A stretch of 64,000 nt of DNA, taken from assembly GCA_034509735.1 (NCBI GenBank), contig JACGWO010000012.1:496001-560000 (forward strand). The letters run 5' to 3'. Every line of letters starts with the position of its first letter. The first letter of the stretch is position 1. Below are positions 60,752-64,000 of the stretch, piece after piece. The translations under genes were made by a program, and so were the position numbers. The notes under the pieces were generated by a model that saw only the letters and a program-made list of their open reading frames with translations, was not told the origin of the DNA and did not search any database. The DNA is from Sesamum alatum. Its lineage: Eukaryota; Streptophyta; Magnoliopsida; Lamiales; Pedaliaceae.

Positions 60752-61755
60752 TAATGAGATTAGCAATTGTTTGTGAGCAGTTGTTGTTGCTGCGGGCCAA
60801 GCCCATGTCCCCCTGTTATGATTACTGAGACAAAAAACAAGAAAAAAAGCAACAGATAATGAGATTAGCAATTGTTTGCCAGCAGGTTGCTATTGCTGAT
60901 GGCCGAGCTCATGTTCCCCCTTCTATGACTTCTGACACAGGAAAAAAAAAGGAAAAAAAACACAATGTTAACATAATGAGATTCTTCTCTATGTTGATAC
61001 TTATTTCAAAGAAAAAGGAGACTGCTGATCTTAAGCAAAAAGGTGATAATACTGGTACCTTCTGTGGCTGTCGTACAAGATATTTTGTAGGTTGTAGATA
61101 TTAAGGAATTCTTTTGCCAATTTACATTTCATAGCAAACATATTTGATCGGTTGTAGAAGTCAATGATTTCTTTCATGATTTACATTTCCCTTGCCTTAT
61201 TAATAACGTCATACATATATTTTGTTCCTGTGTTTCAAACTATGTCAATCTGAATGTTTCTTCTCGCTGTGGTAAAACTGTTTATGTTTTTTCATGCGAT
61301 TAAATTGTGTAATAATTTATCCAAGAAACTTGATTTATAGAAGTTGAAGATTTGCAGCAGCAATAGTGTGAACCATCCGCGAATTCTACTTCCAAATAAA
61401 GCCTCATGCAAGAGGATGAAATTGTATCTTCTTAAACCATATCCTGCGGTATGTATGAGATCTCTATTTTCTTCCTATTGTGTAAATGATCTTTCTAATT
61501 TAAAACCTTCGAGGACTTTGTGAATATTATATTTGGCTTGATTAGTGAACTACATACTAAGATTTCTAAGCTATTGTGTTCCCAGAGTGCCACCCCCCGT
61601 CTAACCAATAACATTGTTGTAATATGGAGATACCAGTTTTATTATAGTGACTTTTCAAATTATTTCAAGTCTAGGTTCCAATATCGTAAATCATTTTTGT
61701 TGACTCGAGGTACATTGTCAACCTTTCTAGTAAATTATCCTCACATGAGTTTTGT
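60752..61755 (+). repeat. ~1-kb tandem repeat, unit 1
   Basis: The first of three head-to-tail units upstream of the uricase exon. It opens with two copies (60752 and 60857) of a ~105-bp subrepeat beginning 'atgagattagcaattgtttg' and containing 'gctgatggccgagctcatg'-like text. A purine tract follows, then 'aaaaggtgataatactgg', then 'gcgaattctacttccaaat', and finally 'ctaagatttctaagctatt'. Small open frames here, such as one starting MRLAIVCQQV, recur with the subrepeat and are not supported as genes. Confidence 0.85.
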
Positions 61756-62771
61756 GCAATTGTTTGCTTGCAGGTTGTTGCTGCTGGCCGAGCCCTTCTT
61801 CCCCATTTTATGATCGCTGAGACATTAAGAAAAAGAAAAAGAACCACAACATTCAGATAATGAGATTAGCAATTGTTTGCCAGCAGATTGCTGCTGGTGC
61901 TGGCCAAGGCCATGTTCTCCCTGCTATGACTGTTGAGGCAGATAAAAAAGAAAGAAAAAAAGAAAAGAAAAAAAAAAAAAACAGTCTTCTCAAAATGAGA
62001 TTCTTCTCTATTTTGGTACTTCTTCTCTAAGACAAAGCAAACAATTGATCTTGAGCAAAAAGGTGAGAATACTGGTGCTCTCTGCTGACTGTTGTATAGG
62101 ACGGTTGTAGATATTAATGAATTCTTAACCGATTTACATTTCATAGCAAACATTTGATCGGTGGTGAAGTTAAGTTTTCTTTGATGAATTATGTTTTCCT
62201 TTGCCTTATTAATAGCGATAAAATGGTTTTTACTTGTGCTTCAAAATATTTCAATCTGAATGTTTCTTCGCTTTGTGATTAAAGTGTTTATGGTTTTTCA
62301 TATGGTTAAATTATGTGATAATGTATCCAAGAAACTTGATTTACAGAAGTTGTGGAATTGCTGCAGCAGCAGACCAAACCATCAGCGAATTCTGCTTCCA
62401 AATAAAATCTCATGAAAGAGGATGAAATTGAATCTTCTTACGCCATATTCTGCGGTATGCATAAGATCCTTATTTTCCTCCTATTTTTATAAATGATCTT
62501 TCTAATTTCAAACTTTCGAGGAACTTGGCGAACATTATATCTGGCTTGATTGGTGAATCCTACATACTAAGATTTCTAAGCTATTACATTCCCATGGTGC
62601 CACCCCCCCGTCTAAAGATAACATTGTTGTAATATGGAGATACCAGTTTAATTATACTAACTCTTCAAATTATTTCAAGTCTTGGTTCCATTATTGTAAA
62701 TCATTTTGTTGACTCAAGTTATTTTGTTAAGCTTTTTAGTTTCCAGTAAAATTATGCTAAAATGAGTTTTG
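61756..62771 (+). repeat. ~1-kb tandem repeat, unit 2
   Basis: Colinear with unit 1 at an offset of about 995-1015 bases: subrepeats at 61754 and 61859, purine tract 61945-61981, 'aaaaggtgagaatactgg' at 62057, 'gcgaattctgcttccaaat' near 62384 and 'ctaagatttctaagctatt' near 62567. Confidence 0.85.
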
Positions 62772-63296
62772 GTACAATTGTTTGCTGACAGGTTGCTATG
62801 GCTGCTGGCCAAGCCTTTTATGATTGCTGAGATTGATAAAAAAGGAAAAGAAAAGAAGAACAATGTTCAGATAATGAGATTAGCAATCATTTGCCAGCAT
62901 GTTGTTGTTGCTGTTGCTGCTAGCAAAGCCCATGTTCTCCTTGTTATGGCTGCTGAGGCTGATAAAAAAAAATAAATAGAAAAAAATGAATAAAAAAAGA
63001 AAAATCAGCAGTGTTCTCATAATGAGATTCTTCTCTATTTTTGATACTTCTTTCTGAGACAAAGGAGACTGCTGATGTTGAGCATAAAGGTGTTAATACT
63101 GGTGCCTTCTGCTGACTATCGTATAGGACAGTTGTAGATGTTAAGGAGTTCTGTGCCAATTTACATTTTCATCATCATAAATGATCAAAATAGTTAGTTG
63201 TGCGGAAAATTATATCTACATCAATGTTTCAACTTTGGTGTAATCAAGTGCTTTTGTCTTCCCATGCGGTTAAATTGTGTGATCATGCATCCAAGA
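62772..63296 (+). repeat. ~1-kb tandem repeat, unit 3 (partial)
   Basis: Starts with subrepeats at about 62770 and 62874, has the purine tract near 62963-63004 and 'aaaggtgttaatactgg' at 63085, and stops matching after 'gcatccaaga' near 63296, about half a unit. Confidence 0.8.
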
Positions 63297-63909
63297 CCTA
63301 TTTGAGCCTGGCCAAACCGAATTTAATTTATGTAAAGGGCCAAAAATTTAACTAGATTTATGTTTATGCTCATGTGGATCCGTCATGTGTATTATGTCTG
63401 TATACTAATTTGCTAATCTAATCATATATATCTCTATAGTCATTGGGTGAATTACGCTTTAAGATAAGGATGCACGATGTGAAACTTGCGTGATGCATTT
63501 TTAATTGTGACACATTTTCATGTGTGTTTGCGGCAATATTCTATTTTTAATCACACCCTCGGAAAATGCCTGGAGGCGATTGTTTATTTACGACATACTA
63601 TTGACAAAATGTTTGTACATGCGCAGATCTTGGCAAAGATGTAAATCCCAATGATAGCTCTTTGAGTGATCTCTGTTTTCCCTACCGTTGAGGATTCCAG
63701 GAAATAATTTAATGGGTATGCACTTATAAAGCTTATTTTTGTTGGTTTTCTACACTTATTAGTAATACAACGCAGGTCACTGCAATATCTATTGTTTCAG
63801 ATGGCTTCTTCAATATAGTTAAATGAGACTTTCATAATTTAAAATTTCTTTTTTGATATAAGGTAAAATAGGTTTTTAGTTATCTCTTACTCACCGGGTT
63901 GTGTTGCAG
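63297..63909 (+). other. Probable intron sequence upstream of the uricase exon
   Basis: AT-rich and without recognisable coding segments. It ends in 'gtgttgcag', a good 3' splice site (AG at 63908-63909). The earlier uricase exons are not found in the window, so either this intron is long and contains the 1-kb repeats, or the exon is displaced from its gene. Confidence 0.55.
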
Positions 63910-64000
63910 GTGTATGTGACTACTATAGATTGCAAGCAACCTCTTTCAGCAGAGGACTTTGCCATTATGCTTGGCAAGCACTTTACATCCTTTTATCGGC
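63910..64000 (+). CDS. UOX: Uricase (urate oxidase), internal exon, partial at window edge
   Basis: Uricase is a peroxisomal enzyme of purine breakdown that oxidises urate to 5-hydroxyisourate with release of hydrogen peroxide. The exon follows a clear acceptor site (ttgcag) and is open for all 30 complete codons to the window end. It starts VYVTTIDCKQP and continues LSAEDFAIMLGKHFTSFYR. Plant uricases have a colinear segment after the N-terminal third: VYxKAKEC, then a short variable stretch, then S(A/V)E(D/E)FAI(L/M)(L/I)xKHFxSFY. The match includes the conserved AEDFAI and KHF-SFY blocks. The 'TTIDCKQP' part departs from the usual KAKEC, so this may be a diverged paralogue or a pseudogene copy. 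Upstream exons are not seen, and the rest lies beyond the window. Confidence 0.75.
   Translation, partial: MYVTTIDCKQPLSAEDFAIMLGKHFTSFYR

Noticed and set aside
60607..61104. Small frames starting MRLAIV (also near 61860 and 62874)
   Set aside because: They repeat with the 105-bp subrepeat, run into lysine-rich purine tracts and lack conserved stops. Coding function is not supported.
1..64000. tRNA, rRNA or other structured RNA genes
   Set aside because: No segment was recognised as a tRNA (A/B boxes with cloverleaf) or rRNA core sequence by eye; a covariance-model scan would be needed to exclude small RNAs.

Overview
This window looks like plant nuclear DNA, most likely from a eudicot. The support is a tandem satellite of about 330 bp, LINEs of the plant L1 type (ORF1 with a DUF4283-like region and a CCHC knuckle, ORF2 with a zf-RVT-like tail), Ty3/gypsy solo LTRs, and one spliced exon at the right edge that reads as plant uricase. 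About three quarters of the window (roughly 145 monomers by my estimate) is one satellite family. Nearly all open reading frames in that part are chance translations of the repeat.

Layout. Positions 1-36719 are satellite in the + orientation (defined by the TATA-like motif of the monomer). This stretch is interrupted by a 5'-truncated LINE (2270-5085) and by two copies of a solo LTR with a nested LINE (7485-8723 and 14498-17288). A LINE 3' fragment at 36720-37502 sits exactly where the satellite flips strand. From 37503 to 53967 the satellite is on the - strand and is organised as an 8-monomer higher-order repeat (HOR) of about 2.67 kb, interrupted by a truncated LINE at 39897-41647. A short unidentified sequence and a 500-base run of N follow (54156-54655). 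The satellite resumes on the + strand as a diverged subfamily in three copies of a 4-monomer HOR (54656-58764) and ends abruptly.

From 58765 on the DNA is non-satellite. It holds a short LINE with an 11-bp target-site duplication, a compound tandem repeat of about 1 kb (60752-63296), and at 63910-64000 the start of a uricase exon on the + strand. The window therefore appears to cross the edge between a heterochromatic satellite block (possibly pericentromeric or a knob; the sequence alone cannot say which) and genic DNA.

No intact protein-coding gene is fully contained here. The mobile elements are all broken, but their boundaries give a relative history. A gypsy solo LTR landed in the satellite, a LINE landed in the LTR, and the composite was then copied with its satellite flanks. 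I did not find a new defence, RNA or enzymatic system. The most notable features are the HOR architecture, the LINE-centred inversion, the duplicated composite insertion, and the ORF1-only LINE.
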